A stretch of 64,000 nucleotides of DNA, from positions 37,900,325-37,964,324 of the forward strand of contig OY735215.1 of the NCBI GenBank assembly GCA_963457665.1, in the 5' to 3' direction. Below the pieces are notes generated by a model. That model did no database searches, was not told the origin of the DNA, and was given only the letters and a program-made list of their open reading frames with translations. Below are positions 11,800-23,554 of this stretch, piece by piece (position 1 is the stretch's first letter; each line of letters opens with the position of its first letter). Source of the stretch: Thysanoteuthis rhombus (taxonomy: Eukaryota; Mollusca; Cephalopoda; Oegopsida; Thysanoteuthidae). Both the position numbers and the translations under genes were made by a program.

Positions 11800-12600
11800 A
11801 AGCTGAAGTAATCATTTTCCGTTGGAGTGAAAGTCGGAGTGAAGTTTGATCCTGCCGGAATCAGGCTTGTTCTCCTAGTTTTTCATGTCAGATAGTCTAA
11901 TGTTATTGACTGCGAATACAAATAGCTAATAGGAATAACCATCAAAGTCCTTATGAACTGGACAACTTCAGTTAACCTTACCTGCGTATTTTAAAACAAA
12001 CTTTGTTTGCTCTTCGTTTAAGCTGTCTCGGATTTCGGAACTGTTTCAGCGTTCACGACAGGCAAACGGCACGTCTTGAGCAGACGGCAATGATTTACTC
12101 AAGCAAGCGAACGTGCTCCAACCGCGTGATCTTCCGGTTAGAGAAGTTCAGTCAATAAATTGTTACCTTTGAAGAAATTGCTTCTCTGCATCCGGGGATA
12201 GTTTGGTCTCGTCACAACGTTTTCACTTAAGATCATTGCAACAATCATCGTTCAATTAGCGGGTGTTTTATGGCTTGATACGTATTGGTTAGTTTTCACT
12301 TTGGCCACCAATTAAGAATCTTTTCTATCCCCATAAGATGGAGAACGTGATTCGAAGCAGGTTCAAGTTGGATGGGTATTGAAAGTGAAAATAGACACTA
12401 TTTTAAACGTATGTAGGTATATCTGTATAACTATTAACTGTTGAGGAATTTTTTTTATAGTTTCCGTCATGCTGAAAGCACAAAATTCACCCTAATATCA
12501 CTAGATATGCTATATCGTTTGTACTCGTAACTGGAATAATATATACGTCTGGCTACGTCCACCTCCATTTCAGGCAATTTCTGCACCGTTTGTACTTTAC
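11800..12600. other. Unannotated DNA
   Basis: Somewhat GC-richer than its flanks around 12,030-12,240 but without a frame I can support as coding. Confidence 0.5.
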
Positions 12601-12621
12601 ATATAATAATTGAACATACAT

Positions 12622-12628
12622 GCATATA

Positions 12629-12704
<76 letters not shown>
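12622..12704. repeat. Compound (AT)n(GT)n microsatellite
   Basis: About 25 AT/TA units followed by 14 TG units. Confidence 0.95.
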
Positions 12705-12707
<3 letters not shown>

Positions 12708-13221
12708 CATTATTACTATCAATGTGTTTTGATAGAAGTAAAAAAGCTATTGCATTTTTTAAATACGTAATACTTGTCAATTTAGCTGAGTTTGTAAGAG
12801 AGCTGCTTGGTGATCATTTGTTGCTATTTCAAATCACCAGTGGAGAAATGATTTTTATACATTGGTGACAGGACGGACAATATAGAAAGGTTCACTCCTT
12901 CTAGATTTGGTGAGGATTACCCTTATTCTTGTTGATCAGCGGGGATTAAAGTCAACCCCAGTGTCCAGCTTTGACTTGAGTTGGACGATGAAATAGGGGA
13001 AAAAGGTTGTGTACGTATTTACATATATGCGAAGTTAAGTGCAACTTTAGCATTATAGTTATATTCGAAATAGAGCCCCCTGTTCAGTCTACTTGTTTTT
13101 TTCTCAAAACTTCTTACTTTGAAAACTTCCCCTATGTCCATTTAGCATGCATGGCTAGTTTCTATGACATAATAGACAGGTGCACTGTCACACACACATA
13201 GTTAGACAGTGTAGCATCCCC

Positions 13222-13286
13222 CCTCACTCTCTCTCTCTCTCTCTCTTTATCCATATACATATATTATAATTATAATAATAATTAGA

Positions 13287-13378
<92 letters not shown>
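13222..13378. repeat. (CT)n and (AT)n microsatellite cluster
   Basis: A CT run, then ATTATAATAATAATTA words, then two long AT runs separated by AAATAATAATTA. Confidence 0.9.
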
Positions 13379-13379
<1 letters not shown>

Positions 13380-13438
13380 AAGGATAAGAATACTAAACAT
13401 ACAACTGACTGTTTTAGCAAGGATAGTTATGTTATCAA

Positions 13439-13704
13439 GAAACGGATATATGATCCAGAATGATTAGAAACAATTATTTGGGCTTCTACATTACAGGCGC
13501 TCAATGGTGAGAAAAACGTTACTGGCTGCCACATGGTTGCAGGTTCGATTCCTGCAGCAGCCTTATTTTCTCTTATTGTTCATTCTATTTATAGAGTCTA
13601 GCCCAAATAACACATCCACTGCGTAATAACAGTTGATCATTCTAAATAGAGTTTCAATATAACATAATGCAATTCATCCTTTCGTTGGATCATACATCCA
13701 TTTC
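13439..13704 (+). mobile_element. tRNA-derived SINE-like unit, copy 1, with inverted ends
   Basis: Contains a perfect RNA polymerase III B box, GGTTCGATTCC, at 13,542-13,552, flanked by CAGGTTCGATTCCTGCAG as in a tRNA T-arm. The A-box region (GCGCTCAATGGTGAGA) is degenerate. The 3' part matches the copies at 16,836 and 49,395 through words such as TCTAAATAGAGTTTCAATATA and a GGATCATACATCCAT end followed by (AT)n. Unusually, the ends are inverted repeats: 13,439-13,456 pairs with 13,687-13,704 (16 of 18 match) and 13,476-13,484 with 13,600-13,608 (9 of 9). Confidence 0.7.
13542..13552 (+). promoter_or_regulatory. RNA polymerase III B box
   Basis: GGTTCGATTCC matches the tRNA-gene B-box consensus at every position, in SINE copy 1. 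Confidence 0.75.
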
Positions 13705-13705
13705 T

Positions 13706-13708
<3 letters not shown>

Positions 13709-13760
<52 letters not shown>
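13709..13760. repeat. (AT)n microsatellite
   Basis: About 25 AT units lying directly after the 3' end of the tRNA-derived unit, as also seen for the copy ending at 49,562; probably seeded by the element tail. Confidence 0.95.
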
Positions 13761-13763
<3 letters not shown>

Positions 13764-14365
13764 GTGTCATCCACTGACAGCTGTTTCTATGTCTTACATC
13801 TCTTCAGTGTGGCTATAGACTTTCCTATTATCCCCTCCTGCACCACGATTTCTTGCCTTTTCTTCGGGATCAAAGTTCCATGGCAGAGCCCAAGGCACAG
13901 CTACTGACACTTGCCCATCGAATGGGCCGGATATTGGGTGTTGTGGATGGTGTCAAGACCGAGTGCGCCGGTACAGAGCGTCGGCCAATGAGGTTTTACT
14001 GAGGCTGCCACTGCTAAGCGCATCAGGGAATTTTGGACTCGTCTTTCGGCTCTCCTATTATTACTTGTCTCAGCTGCGGGGGGTCAGTTTCCCCGGAGCA
14101 GCCCTTTTCCATTGCACTTGAAGGAGCAGGTCCCTTGGTGGACGCTTTCGTGGTGGAGGTTGCTTTGGTTGCATTGCAAAAACCAGCCACGTCGGCTGGA
14201 GCCATTTTTGGACGGATGGTTTCCTATTCTTCTCACGTTAAGCTCGACCTTGTGATGGGACAGCGAATAATCACCCAATCCAGTACCACGAGACAGGATT
14301 GAAACCTTGGCTTCAGACCCAGAAACCGATAACGTACCTCTGGACTATGGAACTGGACAAGCAGT
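13761..14365 (-). mobile_element. tRNA-derived SINE-like unit, minus strand, with long body
   Basis: Read on the minus strand from about 14,360, a tRNA-like head is seen: an A-box candidate TAGTCCAGAGG (14,347-14,337) and a B-box candidate GGTTTCAATCC (14,306-14,296), 30 bases apart. The first fits the loose TRGYNNANNNG consensus and the second differs at two positions from GGTTCGANTCC. The body is GC-rich and long for a SINE. It ends in a 65-bp tail (13,761-13,826) that recurs at 14,516-14,581. Cephalopod Ceph-SINEs have a long conserved central body, but I cannot confirm membership from sequence alone. Minus-strand frames here (about 60 codons) are unlikely to be proteins. Confidence 0.45.
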
Positions 14366-14515
14366 AAGGCTGAATTGAAGCGATATTTACTTATTTACAG
14401 ATAAATTCCCCATACACCAGTATGCTCTATTCCAATGGAAAAGCATTGCATGAGCTTACAATGGACGAGTTACCTCACTTAAAGAGTGCTCAACCCTGAA
14501 TAGAGGAGCATTAAT

Positions 14516-14579
14516 TATTGTGTCATCTGCAGACATCTGTTTCGATGTATTACATCTTTTCAGTGTGGCTATAGACTTT

Positions 14580-14581
<2 letters not shown>
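14516..14581 (-). repeat. Second copy of the 65-bp SINE tail
   Basis: Matches 13,761-13,826 at most positions: both contain ATTGTGTCATC, CATCT, TTCAGTGTGGCTATAGACTT and the final TCC. This copy is followed directly by (AT)n. Confidence 0.75.

Positions 14582-14624
<43 letters not shown>
14582..14624. repeat. (AT)n microsatellite
   Basis: About 21 AT units abutting the 65-bp tail repeat. Confidence 0.95.
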
Positions 14625-14626
<2 letters not shown>

Positions 14627-14629
14627 CTG

Positions 14630-16100
14630 AATTTCTACGGTTAGCAAACCTATCACTAACAGCATTACAGAATCTGGTCTTCTTTTGCTGCCTCATAATT
14701 ACGACATTGTTTCACGTTAAACTAGTATTAATAAATACATTCACATAATCTCATCCATCTATCTATCTAAATATATATGTGTGCGTGAGTGTATGCATGT
14801 GTACATGTGTGTGCGTATTCATCTGTAGGAAGAAAAAAAACGTATCAAGCCCTACGAAAGAAAAACACATCAAACGAAAACAACTGGAAAAAATATCAAA
14901 GTGACATAACTAGGAAGCTGAGATCAATAATCGATTTGAAGCGATCGATAGATCAGAATAGAGCTTTGATCCGGTCTCCAAACAGGTCAACCAAGCATGT
15001 TCGTTATTGATCACAGTAAAAAATCGATAACAATACAAGTCCTCCATTTTGATCACGTAACAAATACACCATAGGGGAGGGTCGGTGGAAGTCTGCCATA
15101 GAGCAATGGGGAGCAAGCAAGTTTCTAGAGCCGTATTCAGTCTGGTTACATCGATTCTCATGTGGTATTAATGTGGATCTGCATAAGACTTACTTACATT
15201 TAGTTATTCTATGGTTTGGATTTTGGCTGAGTTGGCTGCGTTTTCTAAGGGTTTTTGCTGTTTTGCAGCACGATCTCCAAAGATTATCGTAAGCTTGGTA
15301 AACATGACTTGAGGAAGCGTATCTGCCAATAAAAAATTTAGATTTATCCTGGCTCAAATGTTGGAATCTGAGTAGAAACCATCGCCTTTGAATACTCAAA
15401 AGCGAATAAAAAAAATAGGATCATCTTTTTTTTACGATAAATCTACAAAAGAAATTATATTCAGTAATTCTTCCTTCTTTACAGCCAGATTATCAGACTT
15501 GAAATAGGTGGTAATTCGTCTCCACCTGAGAAATAGTTACTTTGCTATCTGAAACTTATACCAAAGGTTATCAAAACTCGGGAAAATTACGAATAGTGAA
15601 TAGTTTGTACTCCAGGTATTTCATATTCAACAAATGAACATGATCGAAATTTAGCCAAGTCCAAATGCTCAGAAGATCAAAAAAATACAACAGAATAAAC
15701 TAAATACACGTTAAATTCTCTGCTTCTTGTTTTTCTTGATTTTTGATTTTAGTTATTTCAAGAAGTTATTTGCAAGACAGTAGGTGTTGGCTAATTTTTT
15801 CGCCCTTGAAAATATGACGTCACGGAATCAGTAACGCCATCTAGTGTGAATATGAGTTGTGAGTTGATCTGCGTACAACTTACCAAGGTCGCTGTTTCTT
15901 TTTTTCATCTAGATTCAAGGCTTCATGTGATTTTCTCTTCATTTGAAAGCAAAACTAACACGAACTCTTTTTCTTCGTTCGTGGTTAATCAAAACTGAAA
16001 TCAAAGGAGATAGAACCGGCTGTTACTTCACACGCCTACCTACATCGATTAAGATAGCGATTACAAACCATGCATTTCTGTAGAGTTATATATTTTGGAG
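14630..16100. other. Unannotated DNA
   Basis: No frame above about 83 codons and no recognised motif. The 15,000-15,400 stretch has modest frames on the minus strand without family signatures. Confidence 0.5.
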
Positions 16101-16119
16101 CGTATATACTTGCTTATAC

Positions 16120-16175
<56 letters not shown>

Positions 16176-16272
16176 AGAGAGAGAGAGAGAGAGAAAGAGA
16201 CTGAGATGTATACATATATGTATATATATATGTGTGTGTGTGTATATATATGTGTGTGTGTGTGTGTGTATG
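16120..16272. repeat. Compound (TA)n(GA)n(TG)n microsatellite
   Basis: A TA run, a GA run of about 10 units, then two TG runs broken by TATATA. Confidence 0.9.
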
Positions 16273-16279
16273 TTTGTAT

Positions 16280-16830
16280 GTATAGTGATGTATATATTCA
16301 TTTGTGTACATGAGTATATCTAAGTAGATATGTATTAATCTACTTACTTACATATATGCTTATGTATATATACTGATGTTTGCACCATTGCACCCATTAT
16401 CCATACAAAAGTAAATCGTGCTATATATGCGTACATTTATAAATATGAATATATATCAGCGAATACCTGTTCATACAAATGTGAACACACAAATAATATA
16501 CTTATAGATATATGTACTTATCTGCATACATATATAATTTCATACACTCACATACTTATGTGTCCCTCTGTAGATGTTTTTTTTTTATATAGACTAGTAA
16601 GCAGACATATAATTTGATACAAACATATATATATTTAAATGTATCTGTGTCTGTTTTCGTTATGTGTACATATAATACACATAAGCATGAATTGTTATAT
16701 GTATTCATACATATAACGCAATTTATAATCTCTGTATCATATATCCTCTTTTAATTACATAATTGTTGTGCCAAAAGAGACAAATAGAGAAGATATAGAT
16801 AGTGAATAAACAAGATTAGAATTTGGAGTC
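16280..16830. other. Degenerate TATG/CATA-rich DNA
   Basis: Many scattered CATATA and TATGTA words suggest a decayed microsatellite field. No gene. Confidence 0.5.
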
Positions 16831-16835
16831 AAAAC

Positions 16836-17070
16836 AGTCATTTGGGCCTTTGCATTACCGGCGTTGGTTTAGCGTAATGGTAAGAGTAACAATTTGATTA
16901 AGTGGCCACCGTATCGATCGCAGGTTCGATTCCTGCTGCAGTTCCATTTTTTAACAGTTGTTTATTCTATTTACGTTGTCAATGCTAAATGATACATCCG
17001 CTATGTACTAAGGGGAGTGCATTTCAAAAAAGAGTTCCAACATAATCTCACTCAATTTATGATCATATAT
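16836..17070 (+). mobile_element. tRNA-derived SINE-like unit, copy 2
   Basis: Shows both internal promoter boxes of a tRNA gene: A box TAGCGTAATGG at 16,870-16,880 and B box GGTTCGATTCC at 16,923-16,933, 42 bases apart. The T-arm is intact (GCAGGTTCGATTCCTGC). The upstream words TTTGGGC and GCATTAC.GGCG and the downstream tail align with copy 1 at 13,439-13,704. It is a tRNA-derived retroposon and not a functional tRNA: the acceptor stem does not close and flanking sequence is repeated elsewhere. Confidence 0.75.
16870..16933 (+). promoter_or_regulatory. RNA polymerase III A and B boxes
   Basis: Type-2 internal promoter of SINE copy 2: TAGCGTAATGG at the start and GGTTCGATTCC at the end of this interval. 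Confidence 0.7.
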
Positions 17071-17079
17071 AACTAAATG

Positions 17080-17690
17080 AATAAACTCTAAAGGAGACTA
17101 TGTAAATATAAAAAATGTCTCATTCATCACATCAAGTTTAATATATCTCCCTGGCAAGGCTATACCATGGTAATTTCTTCTTATATATAAGGCATCACGT
17201 ATTTATGATAAGAAGTCTTCTTACACCATATTACGCGGCTTCGTTAACATTGTAACGTACAGAAAGGCTCGTCTTGTTCGTGATGTCGCGAGACTTCACG
17301 CTGGCTAACTTCTTTGAGGTAACTTTTCTCCAGACAAATCGAGGAGAAAAACGCGTTTGCAAAAAAAAAAAAAAGCTTTGTAAACAAACGAGAATCAAGA
17401 GAGAGAGAAAGAGAAAGGTATAGAGAAATGGAGAGTAGAAGATGAGAGGAAAAATTCGAGGGAGAGAGGGAAAAAAGAGTGAAAATCTGGAGGGTGTTGT
17501 GGTCGGCCTAGATTGAGACTATCACGGCTGCTGGCTGAAGTGAACAATGTCCATTAATAACGGTAACAATAGTCAAATTGAGTTTGGTTTTCTCGGTATA
17601 CATGTCAGCAAAATGTGAGACACGAATTTTTCTTCTTTTTTTCCAAATGTTAACCTTTTTTTTTTCACCTTCATTTCTTTCTGATCTTTT
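17080..17690. other. Unannotated DNA with purine-rich patch
   Basis: 17,397-17,490 is GA-rich (GAGAGAGAAAGAGAAAGG type). Nothing else recognised. Confidence 0.5.
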
Positions 17691-17698
17691 TTCTTCGA

Positions 17699-18175
17699 CT
17701 AGAAGTTTGATATTTCTTCTTCTTTGTCTGTAGACTGACTTGTTAGTCGTATTGGTGGCGATTGTGTTCTCGTTCTGAATGGTCTCGGCTTTAGTTCACA
17801 GAGGCCAAGTTTTACTTCTGTGGCATACGCCATAAGTTTGTGACCTGGAAAATCTCGAAAAGATGTTTGTAAAGCAAAATAAACTTTGGTCATGGATCAA
17901 GTTCTCTGTGGACTCATTTGGCTTGAAGTTATCGTAATAGGCCTCTCAGGCTCTGTTCTTTTCTAACATGTGACATCAGTTCACGTGTCCCATTTAGTCT
18001 CGGTGTTAGTTCTGGTTTAGTGAAATTAATATCGAAGAGCCTTAGCCACCAAAGGTGTTGAAGTGTTCTTCCCTTTTTACATGCACGTGTGTTTCTGTAT
18101 TCGTTTTCACGCTTCAGCGGTCCTGGCCATAGCGTTTCGTCTACAGACTTGTAAGTTGGCATTAGTACTTTTCTA
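17699..18175 (-). other. Two adjacent open minus-strand frames containing a repeated motif
   Basis: Minus-strand frames at 17,929-18,162 (77 codons) and 17,699-17,893 (64 codons) lie in line. The first begins PTYKSVDETLWPGP, encoded by a segment that recurs at 18,517-18,570 where it reads PTYKFVDKTVWPGA, so this is a repeated sequence with conserved amino acids. Family unknown; a decayed transposon ORF is the likeliest explanation. Confidence 0.3.
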
Positions 18176-18516
18176 AGAAAGGTATTTTCGATTCTTGGGG
18201 AGAAAAACTTGTTTGAATATTTTGGGGCCTTTTATTAGATATAGTTTATTACAAAACATCTAGATTTCCCAGAATCTAAATGTTTGTTTTTTTTAAACTC
18301 TTTTCAAGAATGTTTCCTGTGGATAACGCCAGCGATGTCATGTGTTCATTCTTAAATTGATTTTTTTTTCACAAGTATTCAAATTTTGTCGCTTCGCTTG
18401 TTCTATTATTGACTTGAACAACTGTATTGCTAAACGTTGGCAAACGGTGCTATCCTCTTTTATTCGTGCGTGTGATGTTTAGTGTGTTTGTTCGTTTGTC
18501 TGTGTGTTCTATCGCT

Positions 18517-18570
18517 CCTGGCCATACTGTCTTGTCGACAAACTTGTAAGTTGGCAACACTTCACCACTA
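18517..18570 (-). repeat. Second copy of the PTYK.VD.T.WPG-encoding segment
   Basis: Plus strand reads TCCTGGCCATACTGTCTTGT and ACTTGTAAGTTGGCA, matching 18,119-18,165 at most positions. Confidence 0.6.
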
Positions 18571-18889
18571 AACACTTCCCATGAATGTTTTTTATTTTAT
18601 TTTTGAAAGAAAAGTTGTTTTTTTTTATCTTTTTCTGACAAGTCTATTAATGGCATCAAGATTCTTCGGAATTTTTTTTTTGTAGATTTTTTTCCCTTTT
18701 AAGATGCTTTTAGTAGAAAACGCCGGTTATTTACTCTTCCAATTTGAGGGCTGATGGGACTCTCTAATCAAATACCTGATTTTAAACTTGAATATTTCAT
18801 TTCATCTTTAAATAGCATTTTTTGTTGAAGATACTTTTGGCGTGGGTCAGTAAAACGAAAAATTCATATGCAACAAACACATTAAGAAT

Positions 18890-19512
18890 AAGAACATAAC
18901 TGTCAAAATGTGAGTTGCGAAACTGGGGATAGTAGACCACTCCATCTACCTAGGACAACGAATCTCTATGAAACTCAAAAAAGTAGAAGAAATCAAGCAA
19001 AGAATCTCCTTTGGCAGAGCAAGCTCAACCTTCAAAAATAAAAAAAAATCCCAATAATTCTAAGAAGAGTAAGCAACCAATGCATCCTCTCGATAGTCAC
19101 TTATAGAGCTGAAACATGGAACCTAACCAAGAGACAGGCCTGCAAACTGAGAAGTATGCAACGTGTGCACGAGAGAATCATGCTAAACCTCAAATGGAGA
19201 TATAAAAAAAACAGCACAATATATCAGAAAGGAAATGAGAGAAGAATCTATTAGAAAACTTAAATGGAAATGGGCACGTCATGTTGCGAGAATGGCAGAC
19301 AACTGATGGATATCACGGCTCACAATATGGATCCCCAGAGATCACATGCGAAACTGAGGCCGACAATTATACAAAATGGATAGATGAACCAGACAGATTC
19401 AGAAAATACTGGCTCCTTGACGGCCATGATAGAGAAATGTGGTGGATCTTGGGTAAAGTCTATGTCCAACGATGGACGACAGAAGACTGGTGATGATGAT
19501 GATGATGATGAG
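18890..19512 (+). pseudogene. RTE-type LINE, 5'-truncated 3' end with (GAT)n tail
   Basis: Conceptual translation, crossing stops and frameshifts, gives the C-terminal region of an RTE-clade reverse transcriptase: YLGQRI, then EEIKQRISFGRAS, NQCILSIVTYRAETWNLTKRQ, LRSMQRVHERIMLNL and WKWARHVARMADN. This order is the usual one for the thumb and C-terminus of RTE proteins. It ends with RKYWLLDGHDREMWWILGKV, a stop, and a (GAT)n tail (19,492-19,511), the kind of short tandem tail RTE elements carry. Missing are the endonuclease and RT catalytic domains. This is the clearest 3' end of the family and serves as reference for the other fragments. Confidence 0.8.
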
Positions 19513-19519
19513 TGAAGTT

Positions 19520-22380
19520 ATACTTGAATACTTAATCAAAGATGAGAAGTTACTGAGTAACACTTTCTTAACGCTAAAAGAACTGTAGAAACATCGTAAG
19601 TACATTTATTGACAAGATAAAGCGTGGTCCCTTTGAACCCCTGTAGATAGATAGTCAGTCATATCCACAAAATTAAAAGAAAAAAAACATTAGGAGAAAG
19701 AAAGCGAAAAGGGGTTGATAAAAAACGGTTGAAGATCTTCAAGTTCCATTATCAGTAGAAGAGACCGCAAAAGAAAAGTGATCATTGCCTTCAAAAAAGA
19801 GACCAAACGTTGATCACTGGACAGACAGGGTAGACAAAGCATAGAGTAGAGGCTGTTGGTCTATGGGCCAAACACCCTTCCCAGGCCGCTGGCAGTTGAA
19901 AGACATTGAACTCTCTCTGTCATTCACTGTTGAGTCTGTTGAGTCTGGAGTGAAAGACTAACAATGTATTTTCAGTCGGCCGAAAAAGAAAAATAAAGGT
20001 TCGAAAGGTTTTGAATCCAAATATGCATCTATTCGTTCCCTCCCGTGCTGCAGCCGAGATTAGCAATTGTACAAAGAAAGGCATTATCCATCAGTTCTAA
20101 ATGGAATTTGATTATATTCATTCTTTGATGGATATTTTTGTAATTTGTTGCTACGGTTGTTCAATTTACAACATAATCTTTTCTAATTCTGATTCTCAGA
20201 AAAGCAGACTACAAACATCCTTTTTTACTTTCTCCATAACACGGAAATTATTACACACACATAATGAGAGATAGAGAGAAAGATAGAGAGAGAAGGGGAG
20301 AGAGAGTGATATGCAGAGAGAGATATAGAGCGAAAAAACCCTCTATGGGTAATGGCATCTGAAAGATACTTTCTTATGGTGTCACACTCTTGAACCAGCG
20401 TCCTTCCCAATTTGCTACATACCAGTACAGTCATCTTTCGTTATTGCTATTGGTAATCTCATTGCTTTCTCTGTAATCACGTTCGTTGTCTGAAATCTCT
20501 CTTTGCAAGTTTAAAAATTGTAGGTGCCAAATCCAGACTGTGAGATTGGGGGTGACAACTGACAAACTTTGCTAATGCGACTCATTGTAAAATAAAAGAA
20601 TGGGCATTGTGAATGCACCGGTCAGACATTGCACAAGCTCCCTCGATGGCATCTCACTGCCGATGGAATAACTCCACAGGAAAGGATGTGTTCACACATG
20701 TCCAATTTACATTAGGGCCACGCAAACGGTTCTCGAGATGTTCAAAACAGTTTGTTCTTTTGCGGACAGACTTTGTATATATCGGGTTGATCAGGAATAT
20801 TGCATTTTCACCAGGAAATGAAAACAAAAAAGATACAAATCTAATTGATCAATGAGGTATTCATTGTTATTACCAACCATAGAAGCCAAATATAAAGGCA
20901 ATTTTTCCATCGGGAGGTTCGCAGACAATGCAATAGTGTATGTGCGGACACTACAATAGAATAATGGAGCGCTGATTTTGCAATATTATTCATTGATTTT
21001 TATGCATTGATTCGATGTAATCTTCCCAGAGTAGATTTCCAAGAATAAATTCTCAAAATCTGGAACTAAAATTGAAAAAAATATATTAGAAAAATGATTA
21101 TCCAACGTTTAAACAGTGAAGCAACTTACGGTCCATCATTTTTCCCAACTCTCTCCCTCTCTCACTCTCTCTATTTGAACCTCTTTTCCCTCTCTTACTC
21201 TCTATCTTTCTCCCTCTCATTGATATATTTGGGAATAAGAATTTAATACAAGTATTTCATAACAGCTAGATTATACTGTGTAGACTGACAGTAAGTCTCT
21301 TTAGGGTAGAGCCTTGCAAACTACGCGTCGTGACACTTCAGTGTGTTGCCGTGTAATTTTGCATATCTTTCAAAAGGTACTTTTCATGAGTCAGATGAAC
21401 TGCTGGGATGACATATATTTGGCTTGACTAATTAAATTCAGAAAACGTGTCACCATTTTTTTTTAAAGTGTGTCACTGATGCCAGTTTTGGAAGCTCTGC
21501 TTTAAGGAATGATAACAAGTGAAAAGTTTCGCAAACTTTAAGTTGATTTTTTTTCTTCAGATTAGTCGTTTCTTATATTTCCTGTTTTATCTGTCATCAA
21601 GAAGCCGTAAAGCAAAGATTCTACATAGCTCTTCTTATATATTCCACGTTGCACTGCAGCTTACATACAAAAACTAAACTAACCAAGTTCATATACAAAG
21701 ATAGATAGATACAGAAAAAAAACTATTTCTGGAATTAGCTTGTAGTGACAGAGAGAAAGCCAAAATAGAAATAGAAAGCAAGCAACAGAAAATCTGCAAC
21801 GAAACCAAAATGTCGCCAAGGAAAAGGTATTCTTCTGTTTCTATCTATCAGGAGAGATCAGGTTTGTCAGAGAAGAACAAAGAACAAGAAAATGCATAAA
21901 ACTTCAGGCTGGCTTTCAACATTATAAGCGCAAAGGAAAAGACTGCATTTCAGAGTGTTATTTAGAGAATAATACTTTTTATTATTGAGTATGCATCTGG
22001 ATAACTGTTTGTGTGCAGAAATGCATGCCTTCTCGATGCGTGCGTACGTCACCAGCCAAAAACCGCTTACGATGTATTATTGAAAGGCCTTAGCAAGATA
22101 TGCCAACAAAAGTTATTACATGAAGGTATTAATTCTCAAAATACTGTAACCTCGCGAGCTCATACTTGTTTCGTGAGCGTGCCGATCTCTGTTAAAAAGA
22201 ATAGAGGGGAAATACAATTTCAAAGATGGTTAAGTGCCAGGTCTATAATGAAAGTTATGCAGTCCATTCTTAGATAATATTTTGTATCAACATGGATAAA
22301 ATCGATAAAAATGTACGAGTAGAAATATGCTTCGATCAAAAACAGTTGATTGCGTGTTAAAATTCCCCGAGAATGTTAAC
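19520..22380. other. Unannotated DNA
   Basis: Only short frames (up to 88 codons) without domains. Small AGAGAG-rich and CTCTCT-rich patches occur at 20,268-20,330 and 21,150-21,220. Nothing else supported. Confidence 0.5.
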
Positions 22381-22386
22381 AGTCTC

Positions 22387-22481
22387 AGGGAGGTGAGTTA
22401 TTGTTACTGTATAATGATATTAGTTCGAACAGATTGTATGAACAGTAGATGCAAAAAAGAATTCGTAAGAGGGAATGGTAG

Positions 22482-22532
<51 letters not shown>

Positions 22533-22780
22533 GCATGTCCGATTTTCGAAGGTTTGTTTTATGACATTTCTTCACTTTTACAAAAAAAAGCAAATATTGA
22601 AAAAAACGTTGAGCATTTGATTAAAATGTAGCCATTATAGAGGCAGTGGGCACCCTATTACTTCTCTTTTACTCCAGTCTCCTGTACCTCTCACCCACAC
22701 CCCATAAAAAAAATTACCAAAAAAAAAACGGATGGTCCTGCTAAAATAACATCATCTCCATCCTCAGATTTGGGAACTGT
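22387..22780 (+). repeat. Direct duplication, first copy, carrying (AT)n
   Basis: Aligns along its length with 22,822-23,205. Shared words in order: GAGTTATTGTTAC, AGTTCGAA, AGATTGTAT, AGATGCAAAAAA, ATTCGTAAGAG, an (AT)n run, CCGATTTTCGA, TTCACTTTTACAAAAAAAAG, GCCATTATAGAGGCA and CTAAAATAACATCATC. Both copies carry the (AT)n at the same internal position (22,486-22,528 here). Confidence 0.85.
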
Positions 22781-22821
22781 AGGACAGCTTCACTCAGTGC
22801 ACACTTATACCTTACCCAGAG

Positions 22822-22912
22822 AGGAGAGTTATTGTTACCGTAAAATTATATAAGTTCGAAAAGATTGTATCAACGGTAGATGCAAAAAACTATTCGTAAG
22901 AGCGAATGGATG

Positions 22913-22970
<58 letters not shown>

Positions 22971-23205
22971 CAGTACGCCCGATTTTCGAGGGTTTGTTTT
23001 ACGCCATCTCTTCACTTTTACAAAAAAAAGCAATCATAAAGAAATAACGTTCAGCGTTTGTTTAGCATGCAGCCATTATAGAGGCAATGATCATCTTATA
23101 CTTTTCTCTTCTATACCGCTGTCTTCTGTACTTCTCACACACAAAAAAAACAAATGCTGATTCCACTAAAATAACATCATCATCATTTTCAGATTTGGAA
23201 AATCC
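22822..23205 (+). repeat. Direct duplication, second copy, carrying (AT)n
   Basis: Second copy of the preceding unit, about 435 bp downstream. Its (AT)n at 22,913-22,969 is longer. Divergence outside the AT run is roughly one base in six by eye, so the duplication is old or these are two independent insertions of one repeat. Confidence 0.85.
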
Positions 23206-23554
23206 ACACTTTACGCTCATACCATTGGGAAAGGTATGAATCGACTTTTCCCGTGCTCTGTTTCCCTATCAATTCTCCCAACGAACAATGTCTGATTGCT
23301 GACATACTATAATTGTTGATGGAAGTGAGTGAGTAAGTAAACATTTGGCCAAACCAATCACAACCATATTTGCCGAGATGTATTATAAAAAGACTGTAAC
23401 CCACTGAGTAACACTTCACAGGGACCAATCATCCTTTGACTATAGAGTGATACAATCTCATTTCCCCAGAAGTATTTCAAAAACCCACATTTCCACACTC
23501 TGCGGGGGCTTGTCATTAAGTTATGTTAATCATGCTCAAAGTTATACTTCTTTC

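Noticed and set aside
14023-14205. Minus-strand 60-residue Thr/Lys/Pro-rich frame
   Set aside because: Lies inside the minus-strand SINE-like unit, whose tail is repeated elsewhere, so coding is unlikely.
16861-16950. Functional tRNA gene
   Set aside because: A and B boxes are present but the acceptor stem does not pair and the flanks belong to a repeat found at two other sites; a SINE is the better reading.
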